A stretch of 64,000 nt of DNA from Paenibacillus sp. R14(2021) (lineage in GTDB: Bacteria > Bacillota > Bacilli > Paenibacillales > Paenibacillaceae): NCBI RefSeq assembly GCF_019431355.1, contig NZ_CP080269.1, forward strand, positions 4,769,001 through 4,833,000, written 5' to 3'. Both the position numbers and the translations under genes were made by a program. Within the stretch, counting starts at the first letter, position 1, and each line of letters begins with the position of its first letter. The notes beneath the pieces are model-generated. The model did not search any database. It saw only the letters and a list, made by a program, of their open reading frames with translations, and had not been told where the DNA came from. This document shows, piece by piece, positions 35,015 through 45,541 of this stretch.

Positions 35015-36721
35015 ATGGATGAATACTTGTTTTGCCAAGCTTCAACACGATGCAGATTATGTAAAGTTGCATATGCTTTGATACCCAAACAGAAGATTCT
35101 GCTCTGGCTTTACGAAAAGACCGGAAGAACGGAAATGAGAAACTCAGAGGTCTGGTTTTGCCCCAAATGTACTACTGAGTATATTGCGTGGGGGGATCAT
35201 GTAATTAATGTGGGCTCAGACAAATTGATTATTGCTAATGTTCGTTGGCCTAATATACAATCAAGCTCCAAAAACACTGGCGAAGTTTTAAAAAGCATTG
35301 GGTTTGATTTGCCAGATTCTGAACTTAGAAAGTGTTTAACACATCCAAATGCAATAAAACATGAACAAGAGCTGATTGATTATCGAGCCAAAGCAAAATG
35401 CGGAAAAGCTTTATTATTTTTAATAATAGGTACTTTACGTTTCTATGATCATAGAGTACCGGATTCAAACTTGAAAAAAACAATTATCTGGGATTTCGAT
35501 TCTATGCGTAGTACTTTTTATCGAGAATTGCAAATATCGAATAGTATTGATTCGGCATATAGGAATTATAACGATGCACTTTTCACACTTATATATGCAG
35601 TTTACTCAGCCCACGGGTTTTTAAAGTTGTTAAATTATATAACGAGCCTAATGAATAAGACACCTGTTCCAATAGATTATTTGCTACTTCTCAAAGAGCA
35701 TGTTGCCCGAGATAAGACAAGCATTCATTTTTATAACATTGAAGAAATTCAGGATGAAAAGGGTTGTATTTTTCAGTTGGAATTATTAGCAGCGGGTATT
35801 AGAACGCGTGGTATTGGTGCAAAGTTGCATGAAGCGAAAAATAATGCAGCCAAAAACATTTGCGAGCGGCTCAATATAAAGATCCCACATCATAATGATG
35901 TGTCAGCCACACGTATATACATAACCAAGTCATCAAACTCAACAAGGTCACATGAAATTTTGAGGTTATTAAGGGAACAGTTACACTTGGATGAACATCT
36001 AGTATCCATAGTTCTTCTTGACGCCACGTTAATTCAATACTCTGATGTAGAGGAATCGGAAATAAGCTCAAGTAACGTGCTCTCCACACTCGGGTATTAT
36101 GTGCTAGATTTTTGTTTAAGTCTGATGTCTGTTCGTGATATTTCTAAGGCTAATCATGGGAATAGGTTAAAAAAAATGAGGGATCTAGATTTCCGAACTC
36201 AAGTTCTTGGAAATATTGCAAGTGATTTATTTGCGAATGAACTATCTCTATTAGCAGGTTCAAAGGGGATATCTTTCTCCAATGTAAAAACTAACGCTGA
36301 ATTTTTGCAGGCCATAATTGGTGCGGTCTATTTAAGTGCGATTGAGAAGAAGGAGCCAAATCCGTTTAAATTTACATGTAAATTCATTGAAGAACGTCTT
36401 TTAACCCCTTATCGTCCGAATCAAAAGTCTTCTGGTATTGCTATACAACAGATGATCGATGCACTAGAGAAATACAAAACTACAGGTTACATCAATTATA
36501 ACTTTTCCATCAAAACAATTGATGTAATCCAGCAATTTTTTGAAAAAAGTAATGATTTAACTGGAAACCATTATTTTCGTTTGAAACAGTTTAAAGATTT
36601 CATTGAACAATATAAAAAGGGCGATCTCATTAAAGCAATCATTTCCATTAACGATTGTTTTGAGCAAATGGCGAATGAATCGTTAATTGAGGAATTGCAC
36701 AATATGAAGGCCATCATGTAA
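35015..36721 (+). CDS. Protein with zinc-ribbon, dsRNA-binding-like and degenerate RNase III-like domains
   Basis: 568-residue protein opening a five-gene cluster. The N-terminus has paired cysteines CRLC (13-16) and CPKC (49-52), a probable zinc ribbon. Residues 221-287 follow a dsRNA-binding domain (alpha-beta-beta-beta-alpha), with LEAAGIRT-like beta strands and the signature GIGAKLHEAKNNAAKNICER. Residues 310-470 resemble RNase III: a LLDATLIQYS block, NVLSTLGYYVLDFCL in place of the NERLEFLGDAVL signature, and EFLQAIIGAVYLSA in place of D-x-x-EALIGAIYLD. The catalytic Asp of LGD is Tyr, and the later Glu is Gln, so cleavage activity is unlikely. Domain order is reversed from bacterial RNase III. 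It may sense or bind double-stranded nucleic acid. Assignment is by eye. Confidence 0.6.
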   Translation: MDEYLFCQASTRCRLCKVAYALIPKQKILLWLYEKTGRTEMRNSEVWFCPKCTTEYIAWGDHVINVGSDKLIIANVRWPNIQSSSKNTGEVLKSIGFDLPDSELRKCLTHPNAIKHEQELIDYRAKAKCGKALLFLIIGTLRFYDHRVPDSNLKKTIIWDFDSMRSTFYRELQISNSIDSAYRNYNDALFTLIYAVYSAHGFLKLLNYITSLMNKTPVPIDYLLLLKEHVARDKTSIHFYNIEEIQDEKGCIFQLELLAAGIRTRGIGAKLHEAKNNAAKNICERLNIKIPHHNDVSATRIYITKSSNSTRSHEILRLLREQLHLDEHLVSIVLLDATLIQYSDVEESEISSSNVLSTLGYYVLDFCLSLMSVRDISKANHGNRLKKMRDLDFRTQVLGNIASDLFANELSLLAGSKGISFSNVKTNAEFLQAIIGAVYLSAIEKKEPNPFKFTCKFIEERLLTPYRPNQKSSGIAIQQMIDALEKYKTTGYINYNFSIKTIDVIQQFFEKSNDLTGNHYFRLKQFKDFIEQYKKGDLIKAIISINDCFEQMANESLIEELHNMKAIM

Positions 36722-36848
36722 AGCATAGTATTACTTAGTGTAAATTTAGTTGGTTTGCTGTATTATAAAACATTAGTTTTTACCAACAAATATAGTATAT
36801 GGGAACTGCATTTGTTGCAGTAAAGGATGACATTGGGAGTTAATTATA

Positions 36849-38891
36849 ATGAACTACCTTGAATGGAACGATAAGATAGCTCAATATTTTTTTAATGAAA
36901 GCATGGCGGGGAGAGAGGTTCTTTTATATATTGATAGGCAATTGATAGAAGAACTAGGGCAAGAATCGAATGAAAATCTCGATGACTTCCTTAAATGTAT
37001 TTTCACGGGGCCGTGGTGGACTGAATATAAAAGGTCAACAATTTGCCAAAAGGCTTTACTCACCATGCATAATTGGCGTAAGCGGGGATATATGTACCCT
37101 CCCTATATGGGGTATCTTGCCTTATTTGTGTTAGCAGCCAGCATGGATAATGAAATGTTTTCCGAGATCGCATATTATCCTAAACTTCGAAGTCTGCTAG
37201 GTGAAGCACCAACCAGCGGGCAAGTACGGCATTTTGATCAGATGTTCGAGTTGTGGGCTGATCTGGAAATCTGGTCACGTGATGATAAGTTAGAGGAGCT
37301 AGGCAGATTTAATTTAACCATCAGGGGGAATAATCGGCACGTAGGTATTCCATTTTCCCAAACGATATTATCTGATAAGGAACGTAAGAAGCTGCCACTA
37401 CTGTTTAATAAAGCTCATATGGTGGCACCTGCAACGCAAAATGACAACATCCTACGTTCGATATTAACAACGAACGGCGAAGACGTATTTTCACAGAAAA
37501 CTCTTAGGTTACTCAGAGGTCAGGAATCGAATTCTTCACTTTTACTGGCACTATTAAACCTTATTCGTGAGGAATTAGATGCTTGGGATGGAACATTACC
37601 CGATGGTATTGCACCTCTTAACGGTGAACGCTATTTGAACTCATCAATAAAACTGTGCATAGATCTAGATAAGGTGAACAAAAGGGCGAAGTTTACTTTC
37701 AGGATCCAATCTAATAATGAGTTTCCTGAGGAAGGTTTGACTCTAAAAAGAAAAGGTTTCAATCAAATTGTTTTTTGCAAGGGAAGTATTATTAATTGGT
37801 CAACAGAGTTAAGGAACCAACAAGGGCTATATTTTGATCCTTCGTCAGATTTACTTCATGATTTACATTTCGAAGATGATAGTGCTAATTGGAGAGCACG
37901 TTTTAAAGGAAATAGCCTACGTATTTTTGTTAGAGGAGGTAAGCTAGGGTTACAAAATCATTATGTTGAAGTAGAAGGCTTGGATAAGAGTGGACAATTT
38001 GTGATATTAGCCCATTCTGAGTTAACAGGTATTATTCATACATGGGGACAAAATGAGTGTGAAAGATTTGAAAAGGTGAACTACGAAGGAATTCCATCCG
38101 ATTGGGTTCTTTACGCCGGTATGAATGCTCGAAATTCTTGCCCCCAAATCGAGGCACTTGCTATAAGAAGCGAAGGGCGAGTGAGATTAGTAGGAGGCAT
38201 GCGAATCGGGAAGGGAAATGTTTTTTATCATTCCAGTCCTCCCAAAGTCATTCTTGAGAATATAAGAGGCTCAGTCCGGTGGAATGATCAACAATTAACT
38301 TATAACTCAGAAACTGAACAATGGGAGTTTCCTAATTTGCTTCCCGTAGAAGAACTAATCACGGTCAAAGTTTATAATGAAGAAGAACAGAATATAGCAA
38401 AGGCAACGTTCCAATTAATTCCGTCAAAGATACTTCTACGAGATATTAATTTATACTTACACAGAACAAGGAGTTTTGAACGCGATAGTTCAAATTTTAT
38501 TGGCGTATATCCCATTCCTGAAAAAGATTTTATGATAAAGTCATATGATCCTTCGTTTCCTAGATTTCTTTCTTTCGAAATGATTCTTATTGGTAAACGG
38601 CCCGGGCAGATCATTCATTGGACTAAGCATTCGGTGTTTAACTGGAACTGGCATCCAGTTTGGGCTTTAATAAAACATGGCCGAAATCATTGGGGGTTAA
38701 TATTCTGTAGCCTAGGTACTGGGGTAGATGAATGCTTTGTTGAAGAGCCAACCGAAGAAGAACTAGGTGTTGTTCAATGGAAAGAGGCGGTTATTTACAT
38801 GAATAATTTTGCAACTAGTGATACTTTCTCATTTCCCCTATTAAAAGATCTTTGGCAGTCTTATCTGGGAGCAGCGACAAATGAATACTGA
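36849..38891 (+). CDS. Unknown 680-residue protein of the DUF1998-helicase cluster
   Basis: Large soluble protein that I do not recognise. The N-terminal third is helical, with MHNWRKRGYMYPPYMGYLAL (near 75-95) and an aromatic motif FDQMFELWADLEIWSRDD. The middle and C-terminal parts look beta-rich with repeated short strands, as in Ig-like or carbohydrate-module folds (for example VRLVGGMRIGKGNVFYHSSP), ending in SDTFSFPLLKDLWQSYLG. There are no Walker or nuclease motifs. The following gene starts inside its last codons (11-base overlap), so production is coupled. It is probably a structural or target-recognition subunit for the helicase. Confidence 0.7.
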   Translation: MNYLEWNDKIAQYFFNESMAGREVLLYIDRQLIEELGQESNENLDDFLKCIFTGPWWTEYKRSTICQKALLTMHNWRKRGYMYPPYMGYLALFVLAASMDNEMFSEIAYYPKLRSLLGEAPTSGQVRHFDQMFELWADLEIWSRDDKLEELGRFNLTIRGNNRHVGIPFSQTILSDKERKKLPLLFNKAHMVAPATQNDNILRSILTTNGEDVFSQKTLRLLRGQESNSSLLLALLNLIREELDAWDGTLPDGIAPLNGERYLNSSIKLCIDLDKVNKRAKFTFRIQSNNEFPEEGLTLKRKGFNQIVFCKGSIINWSTELRNQQGLYFDPSSDLLHDLHFEDDSANWRARFKGNSLRIFVRGGKLGLQNHYVEVEGLDKSGQFVILAHSELTGIIHTWGQNECERFEKVNYEGIPSDWVLYAGMNARNSCPQIEALAIRSEGRVRLVGGMRIGKGNVFYHSSPPKVILENIRGSVRWNDQQLTYNSETEQWEFPNLLPVEELITVKVYNEEEQNIAKATFQLIPSKILLRDINLYLHRTRSFERDSSNFIGVYPIPEKDFMIKSYDPSFPRFLSFEMILIGKRPGQIIHWTKHSVFNWNWHPVWALIKHGRNHWGLIFCSLGTGVDECFVEEPTEEELGVVQWKEAVIYMNNFATSDTFSFPLLKDLWQSYLGAATNEY

Positions 38892-39840
38892 GAATATCCT
38901 GTCCATACTTAGTACAATAGGGATTTTTAATCTGGAAAAATTCAAGATGATATACGAGTCGTTTCAAGATCAAGAAACAAATAAATATTCTTTAAAACCT
39001 TATGAATTCTTGAGTTACTTAGAATCACTTGGTCATTGCGAAATAGATTTTAAAAGAAGAATGGTTGCAATTTGTCCTCCTACTGTTGCCCTAATTCCAT
39101 CTTACGGGCTTCCAAAAGCGGTACTGGCAGGAGCCAGAGATGAGGAAACGATTACGCGGCTGTCCCAATTAGCGAGCAATGAAAGTAATTTTGGACTAAC
39201 CATAGCCCCCGCTTCTAGTGACGGAAATATTCCCAAAAGAATCCTCATTGAGGCGACGAGTATTTCTATTCTGCGGCAAGTAGCTGAGAAAATAGAGGCT
39301 GTATCAATATTAGATTGGCCAGTTGCTTGGTTATTATTACAGTTAGCACCATCGATTTCAGATCAATTAGCCTCTTTGAAGTATGAACTCCGTACAGAAC
39401 CTGACTGGAATAAGAGATTCTTTCATTATAACACTTTAAGCTTTAATCTTTTTGAGGATCGAGCTGATATAAGACTGGGTAATTACACCAATCCATATAC
39501 CCAACAACAAGTGACATGGTTATGGAACGGAGAACAAGCTGTTGAATTGGATAGAAACTGGGGCAGGTATATCATGCTTCATTATAAAAAGGTTTCAATA
39601 CTATTATATGATGGTACTTCTAATAAGTTAGCTGTTCCTATTACTGTGCCACTTCCAAGGGATTATGCCAAATCAGTGACCATGTGCTCTGGCTTAGCAC
39701 CAGAGAAAATGGAACTCTCGCAAAAAGCGGGCCTTTTACCTCAAGGATCACCAATTCAGGTGTATGACTCGGTGCCATATGTCATAGCAAATGAACTAGC
39801 TTCAAAGCTGGGGCAGTGTCTTGTTTACACTAACATATAG
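38881..39840 (+). CDS. Unknown 319-residue protein of the DUF1998-helicase cluster
   Basis: Family not recognised. Its ATG overlaps the end of the preceding gene by 11 bases, and the helicase ATG lies 16 bases after its stop. The N-terminal 60 residues are helical, followed by a segment rich in Pro and Leu (AICPPTVALIPSYGLPKAVL), then ILDWPVAWLLLQLAPSISDQ near 140-160. The C-terminal half has mixed alpha and beta pattern with aromatic residues. No catalytic motif is visible. Strict coupling on both sides argues that it is an obligate partner of the helicase. Confidence 0.7.
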   Translation: MNTENILSILSTIGIFNLEKFKMIYESFQDQETNKYSLKPYEFLSYLESLGHCEIDFKRRMVAICPPTVALIPSYGLPKAVLAGARDEETITRLSQLASNESNFGLTIAPASSDGNIPKRILIEATSISILRQVAEKIEAVSILDWPVAWLLLQLAPSISDQLASLKYELRTEPDWNKRFFHYNTLSFNLFEDRADIRLGNYTNPYTQQQVTWLWNGEQAVELDRNWGRYIMLHYKKVSILLYDGTSNKLAVPITVPLPRDYAKSVTMCSGLAPEKMELSQKAGLLPQGSPIQVYDSVPYVIANELASKLGQCLVYTNI

Positions 39841-39856
39841 GGAGAGAGTAATTTAT

Positions 39857-42800
39857 ATGACCACAGCTTCAAATCCAATACAAGCTTTTGAAGAGATTCG
39901 TTCAAATTTTTTGCGATATGTACAGACTGCGTTCGGTACAAGATTCTCTTCAATTGAGGAAGAGCGTGCTAAGCTGCTTTTACAGGATGGCGTGTTAACA
40001 CAAGAGCCAATGATTGAACCGCTGCCACGGTATAAAAGCTCTGGCAATAAAATCGAAAACCTGTCTCGAGTTGATTTGCCTGGTATGGATGAAAAGGATA
40101 TTGAGTTGTTTAAGAGATTAGTGAGCAGCGGCTTATTTGATCCAAGATATCCTTTGTATGATCATCAGGCAAGGATGCTTCGATCTGCATTATCCAAAAA
40201 TCATTGTGTTATTACATCCGGTACAGGGTCTGGTAAAACAGAGTCTTTTCTCCTCCCATTATTTGCATATTTATCTAAGGAAGCGCGGAAGTGGTCAAAG
40301 CCGAAAGCTCCTCACCCGAATGTTAATAACTGGTGGAGTGACAAACAGTGGAAAATATCCTGTTTGAATAATAAACAATTGGTTCGTTCGTATAGGGTTC
40401 CTCAGAGGGGGAACGAAAAGCGGCAAGCTGCGGTTCGAGCAATAATACTTTATCCCATGAATGCTTTGGTTGAAGATCAACTTACTAGATTACGAAAAGC
40501 ATTGGACTCAGATGCTGCTCGTGAAGTATATGATCAGGAATTTTTCGGCAACAAAATTTATTTTGGGCGGTATAATTCGCTTACTGCAGTCCCAGGACAT
40601 GAAATAAAAGAAAACAAGAAGCCGAATAGAGATAAAATCGAAGATTTAGCCGCTGAGTTAGAAAAAATGGATGCTACAAATAGGGAAGCAAAAAGGTATG
40701 CTAACGAAACTGGAAATCAAGATATTCCATTCTTTTTTCCAAAACTAGATGGAGCAGAGATGAGATCACGGTGGGATATGCAGGACGCTCCTCCGGACAT
40801 TTTGATTACGAACTACTCTATGCTCAGTATTATGATGATGAGGGAAGTAGACAGTGGAATATTTGAGGAAACGAAGAAGTGGCTTTGTGAAGATGAGAGT
40901 CATATATTTCATTTAATTATAGATGAGCTTCACTTGTATCGGGGGACTTCGGGTGCAGAGGTATCGTATTTATTAAAACTATTTCTACATCGATTAGGAT
41001 TGCACCCAAATCATCCACAATTACGGATCCTTGCTTCTAGTGCTTCGTTGGAACCGGAGGATTCCAAGAGTAGAAAGTTTCTTCAAGATTTCTTTGGTGT
41101 TGATGGTAATGGGTTTGAGATTATTACCGGTTCACCAGAATCCTTACCGGAGGCTGCCGATTCGCGTGTTTACTATGAACCTTTTCTCGAATTCTATAAA
41201 ATTTATCAGGAGAATAAAGATGCCGCTATAAGACAATTACTCATGCGGTTTGCATATAGTGGAGAGAAATCCGGTATTGAAGCGCTAAAGGAAGTAATGG
41301 AATCACCTAATTTAGGGCTCGGTAAAATTTTGGCAGAAGCTTGTATAGAAAGTGATCGAGTAAGAGCAGTACCTTTACATAAATTCACTGAACGGGTATT
41401 TGGGGAAGATATTGATAGTAAGCTCCGGAAAGAAGCAATCACAGGGCTATTTATTGCTAGGCAATTATGTGATACCAATAATCAAGCAAGTAGTCTTCCG
41501 TCCTTCCGTTTTCATTGGTTTTTTAGGAATATTGAGGGTTTATGGGCTTCTACAAGTAGAACCGGATTACCAAAGGATCGTACAGTAGGGCAGTTATTTT
41601 CACATCCAGAAATTGTTGATGAAGCCGGTAAGAGGATACTTGACCTTCTATATTGCGAACAATGTGGAACGGTATTTTACGGTGGTAATAAATTAAGACT
41701 TACCTCAGGTGAAATTGAATTATTAATTACTTCACCTGACATAGAGGGTATTCCCGACAGAAATAAAAAATATATTGTTGAACAACGATACTACAATGAA
41801 TATGCTGTTTTTTGGCCGGTATCCGAGGAAGACAAGTTGCATCCAGACTTAGGGAAATGGGATCAACCTAAAGCAATCAAAGGAATTGGCAATGCTAAGG
41901 CAGAATGGCGGTTGGCTTCGCTAAGCTCAGCAACTGGTAGAGTGACCTTGTCGCACGAAAAAGCTGAAGAAGATCCTGTTAATAATATAAAAGGATATTT
42001 CTTTTCTATAGACACTGAAGTTGAGAATGAATTTAAAGCATTACCAGCAATTTGTCCATGCTGTTGTTCCGATTACACCCAACGAAAGAAAATGTCATCT
42101 GTCAGAGGCTTTAGATCCGGTTTCTCGAAAGTAAACCAAATCTTATCTAAGGAACTTTTCTATCAGCTGGGAGGAGCGGATGACCGAAAACTGGTTATTT
42201 TTTCGGATAGCCGAGAAGATGCAGCTCAAATTTCTAATGGTGTCGAAAGAAATCATTATCAGGATTTAGTTAGAGAAATAGTAGTAAAAGAGTTATTGCT
42301 CTCTGCACTTGGCGAATCAGAATTTATTGAACATCTTGAAACTGATGAACCCATGTCTTCTTATGCAAAAGAATTTATTGAGGCTTATCCTGAGAAAGTA
42401 AGTGAGTTACAAGAAAAGGTTGAAGGCTTAAAAGTACCTCCACCTGCTTCAGGGATGTACAAAAGGTTATATGATGATGCCTTGAATGAGATTAATCGTA
42501 TAAAGCAACGAAAGCAAACATTAACTGTTCCCTGTGAGTCTATTTTACAAGCTAATTCACAAGAAGATACTGGGCGGTTAATTTCTCGATTAATCAGTTT
42601 GGGAGTTAATCCAGCGGGGAATGATATTGAGTTTCAATATTTCAATTGGGGAGGTCGAGATCATCGTTGGACAGAGATGTTTGACTTTGACACCAAATCC
42701 TGGTCGTCCTCGATTCCCCCAGAGGCTCAGGTCTACAAGACGCAAATAATTGAAAAAATGAGGGCGGAAATATGTGATTTATTATTTAGCAGGTTATACT

Positions 42801-45541
42801 TCAGTTTTGAATCTTCAGGCTTAGGTTACCCTGTTCTCCAAGCTGAAGAATCGATATTAATGGCTACTGCTGAAGAATTAGACATTGATATACAGACCTT
42901 TAAGCAAATTTGTTGTTCCTCAGTAAGGATTCTTGGGGATTTATTTCGGCACGAATCTTCTGAATATTATCAACATGACTGGGTTTCCTTTACAGATGCA
43001 AGGGCACATTTTAAAGAGTATATCGAACGAGTGTGTGATAAATTGCGAATATCCTCTCGTAAGGAGAAGATGGGCGAGAGGGTTCTTCAGACGATTATAA
43101 GGTCTGGGCATCAAGGCGCAAAACTTCTAACTAGCAAACTCGATATTAGAGTAGCATTAGATACAACCCCATACTGGGAATGCCCAAATTGCAAACGACC
43201 TCATCTTCACTTCTCGGCAGGCATTTGTACTAATTGTCATCACTCATTGCAAGACATACCGAGTGGCGAGTGTGGTACACTAATGCGTAAAAATTATGTT
43301 GCATTTAAAGCATTAGGTGATAAGTTACCGATAAGACTACATGCAGAAGAACTTACTGCACAGACGGATGATCAAGCAGAGAGGCAACGTCACTTTAGGA
43401 ACATTTTGCTGAATGTAGATGGGATCCCACGGATACGTCAGGTTGATACAATTGATGTATTAAGTGTTACAACTACGATGGAAGTTGGGGTTGACATTGG
43501 TAGTCTACAATCTGTTATGCTGGCAAATATGCCCCCAATGCGATTCAATTATCAACAACGGGTTGGCCGAGCAGGCCGGCGTGGACAAGCATTTTCCTAT
43601 GTTCTTACCTTGTGTCGTGGAGGTAGGAGTCATGACGATCACTACTTCAAAAACCCTAGCTCAATTACTGGTGATCCACCGCCTGTTCCTTTTATTTCAT
43701 ATGATCAACCGCAGATATTAAAACGGTTATTAGTCAAGGAATGTTTAAGACAAGCTTTCAAGGGAATAGGAGTAAGGTATTGGAATGGTCCAACAACTCC
43801 ACCAGATTCTCATGGGGAGTATGGGTACAAGAGAGATTGGCCTAATAATAAGAAAAAAGTAATTGATTGGTTGGGGAAGAATACTGAGGCAATCGTTGCG
43901 GTAATCATTGCTTTAATTCCACAAAGAGCAACGACATCAGAAGAAATAACAATGTATTCTAGATATATTAAAGAAGATTTGATACCGGAGATAGATAAAT
44001 GTTATGAGAATCCAGAATTAATGGGAGAAGGATTAGCAGAAGCACTTGCAGAAGGCGCAAAGCTCCCGATGTTTGGTATGCCATCCAGATCTAGATTATT
44101 ATACCATGGTGTTGAAAACGGGGCACCACTTACAATCGATAGAGATATCGAGTTAGCGATTACAGAATTTTCACCGGGTGCACAAAAAACAAAAAATAAG
44201 GCAATTCATACTGCTATTGGATTCACCGCTCCACTAATGCAAGGTCAACATAACACTTTAAGGCCTTCTCAGGAGGATCCTTTACCACAACGCTATAGTA
44301 TCGCACATTGCAGTAATTGCGGCTACATGCGAGTGGATGACTCTCCTGAGGAATGTACGAATTGTGGTCAATCCAAAGGTGATAGATTTAGAATATATAA
44401 TGTCGCAATACCGCTAGCTTTTAGGACTGACCTGTCCAAGGGATTAGATGCAAGGGATGAGGAGATGCCTTTTTCGGGGATACCTTCCAATGTAGCGGAA
44501 GGACGTGCTGTTTCCTTCATTAATGTGCAAGATACAAACTCTCAGCTTAACTTTAATCATGATGGGCGAATCTGGAGGATCAATGATAATGGGAAAAAAT
44601 TGTTCCGCGGCGGAGTGGTAACAACTAACAAGCTGAAGTATCCTTCAGGCAAACCTGGTTTTGCAAAAGTGAAATTATCGGGTCAGTGGATTCTTAAGGA
44701 TTTTTCTTATGTTAGTGAACAGCCAATGCAAGATATAGAGGAAATTGGAATCGCATCATCTAAGACAACAGATTTACTGAGGATCCGACCTTTTAGGACT
44801 AATGAAGGACTAGATTTGGATCCCAAGAATATCAAAGCAAAAGCTGCATTATATTCAGCAGGATTTTTGCTACGTTCAGTCGTCGCAGAACAACTTGATA
44901 TCGATGCCGATGAAATAGAGCTATGTGATTTCTTGCGATCTGAGACTACTGATGGTTCATCTGTTGGAGAGCTTGTATTTTCAGATAGACTACCGAATGG
45001 TGCTGGATTTGTCCGATGGCTTAATGATAATTGGACTGATGTGTTAACCAGTATAGTGGATATATCAACCACGGATCCATTCATAAGATATATTACGAGT
45101 GCTCGCCATGAGTGTAAGTCAGCTTGTTACAGTTGCTTGATGCACTATCGAAATATGCCTTACCATGGTTTGCTTGACTGGAGATTAGGCTTGTCGTACC
45201 TGAAGTGTATTTCTAGTAATGAGTATTCATGTGGGTTGAACGGTGATTTTTCGACACCCGAATTAACCGGGTGGATTGAAACAGCCAGAGCGCTTGCAAA
45301 CCAATTTGCATCCTATTTTAATTACCGAGTTGTGGATTATTCAGGATTGCCTGCTGTTCAAGCCGAAGGAAAGACAATTCTGGTTGTTCATCCATTATGG
45401 TCTTTATCAAATCCCGGTGGGATATTGGCTGACGCTATTGTGGCAGCGGGTGGTGATACAGACTTTATCGATACTTTTAATTTGTTACGTAGACCAGGGT
45501 GGTGTCATGAACAGATAGGTGGTAGTGATGACTGGTGGTGA
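39857..45541 (+). CDS. Giant DEAD/DEAH-like helicase with C-terminal DUF1998
   Basis: 1,894-residue SF2 helicase, the core of the cluster. Walker A TSGTGSGKTESFLLPL (about 116-131) carries the TES variant typical of DUF1998-linked helicases; Walker B is IIDELHLYRGTSGAEV near 354, motif III ASSASLEPE near 391. Cysteine pairs suggest zinc knuckles: CEQCG (near 600), CPCCC (731), CPNC/CTNC (1,106-1,122), CSNCG/CTNCG (1,483-1,500). Motifs V and VI are TTTMEVGVDIGS and QQRVGRAGRRGQ (near 1,205-1,245). DUF1998 ends in CKSACYSCLMHYRNMPYHG (near 1,752). Size and architecture match the DruE type of Druantia; DISARM splits the two parts over DrmA and DrmB. The ATG at 39,857 follows GGAGAGAG. Its stop overlaps the nuclease gene. 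Confidence 0.9.
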   Translation: MTTASNPIQAFEEIRSNFLRYVQTAFGTRFSSIEEERAKLLLQDGVLTQEPMIEPLPRYKSSGNKIENLSRVDLPGMDEKDIELFKRLVSSGLFDPRYPLYDHQARMLRSALSKNHCVITSGTGSGKTESFLLPLFAYLSKEARKWSKPKAPHPNVNNWWSDKQWKISCLNNKQLVRSYRVPQRGNEKRQAAVRAIILYPMNALVEDQLTRLRKALDSDAAREVYDQEFFGNKIYFGRYNSLTAVPGHEIKENKKPNRDKIEDLAAELEKMDATNREAKRYANETGNQDIPFFFPKLDGAEMRSRWDMQDAPPDILITNYSMLSIMMMREVDSGIFEETKKWLCEDESHIFHLIIDELHLYRGTSGAEVSYLLKLFLHRLGLHPNHPQLRILASSASLEPEDSKSRKFLQDFFGVDGNGFEIITGSPESLPEAADSRVYYEPFLEFYKIYQENKDAAIRQLLMRFAYSGEKSGIEALKEVMESPNLGLGKILAEACIESDRVRAVPLHKFTERVFGEDIDSKLRKEAITGLFIARQLCDTNNQASSLPSFRFHWFFRNIEGLWASTSRTGLPKDRTVGQLFSHPEIVDEAGKRILDLLYCEQCGTVFYGGNKLRLTSGEIELLITSPDIEGIPDRNKKYIVEQRYYNEYAVFWPVSEEDKLHPDLGKWDQPKAIKGIGNAKAEWRLASLSSATGRVTLSHEKAEEDPVNNIKGYFFSIDTEVENEFKALPAICPCCCSDYTQRKKMSSVRGFRSGFSKVNQILSKELFYQLGGADDRKLVIFSDSREDAAQISNGVERNHYQDLVREIVVKELLLSALGESEFIEHLETDEPMSSYAKEFIEAYPEKVSELQEKVEGLKVPPPASGMYKRLYDDALNEINRIKQRKQTLTVPCESILQANSQEDTGRLISRLISLGVNPAGNDIEFQYFNWGGRDHRWTEMFDFDTKSWSSSIPPEAQVYKTQIIEKMRAEICDLLFSRLYFSFESSGLGYPVLQAEESILMATAEELDIDIQTFKQICCSSVRILGDLFRHESSEYYQHDWVSFTDARAHFKEYIERVCDKLRISSRKEKMGERVLQTIIRSGHQGAKLLTSKLDIRVALDTTPYWECPNCKRPHLHFSAGICTNCHHSLQDIPSGECGTLMRKNYVAFKALGDKLPIRLHAEELTAQTDDQAERQRHFRNILLNVDGIPRIRQVDTIDVLSVTTTMEVGVDIGSLQSVMLANMPPMRFNYQQRVGRAGRRGQAFSYVLTLCRGGRSHDDHYFKNPSSITGDPPPVPFISYDQPQILKRLLVKECLRQAFKGIGVRYWNGPTTPPDSHGEYGYKRDWPNNKKKVIDWLGKNTEAIVAVIIALIPQRATTSEEITMYSRYIKEDLIPEIDKCYENPELMGEGLAEALAEGAKLPMFGMPSRSRLLYHGVENGAPLTIDRDIELAITEFSPGAQKTKNKAIHTAIGFTAPLMQGQHNTLRPSQEDPLPQRYSIAHCSNCGYMRVDDSPEECTNCGQSKGDRFRIYNVAIPLAFRTDLSKGLDARDEEMPFSGIPSNVAEGRAVSFINVQDTNSQLNFNHDGRIWRINDNGKKLFRGGVVTTNKLKYPSGKPGFAKVKLSGQWILKDFSYVSEQPMQDIEEIGIASSKTTDLLRIRPFRTNEGLDLDPKNIKAKAALYSAGFLLRSVVAEQLDIDADEIELCDFLRSETTDGSSVGELVFSDRLPNGAGFVRWLNDNWTDVLTSIVDISTTDPFIRYITSARHECKSACYSCLMHYRNMPYHGLLDWRLGLSYLKCISSNEYSCGLNGDFSTPELTGWIETARALANQFASYFNYRVVDYSGLPAVQAEGKTILVVHPLWSLSNPGGILADAIVAAGGDTDFIDTFNLLRRPGWCHEQIGGSDDWW

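Noticed and set aside
39857-45541. Naming the helicase cluster a canonical DISARM or Druantia system
   Set aside because: DISARM splits helicase and DUF1998 over two proteins and adds a phospholipase-D nuclease. The known Druantia partner proteins are not recognisable here. The nearby C5 methyltransferase is divergent, beyond a terminator, and has its own endonuclease partner.
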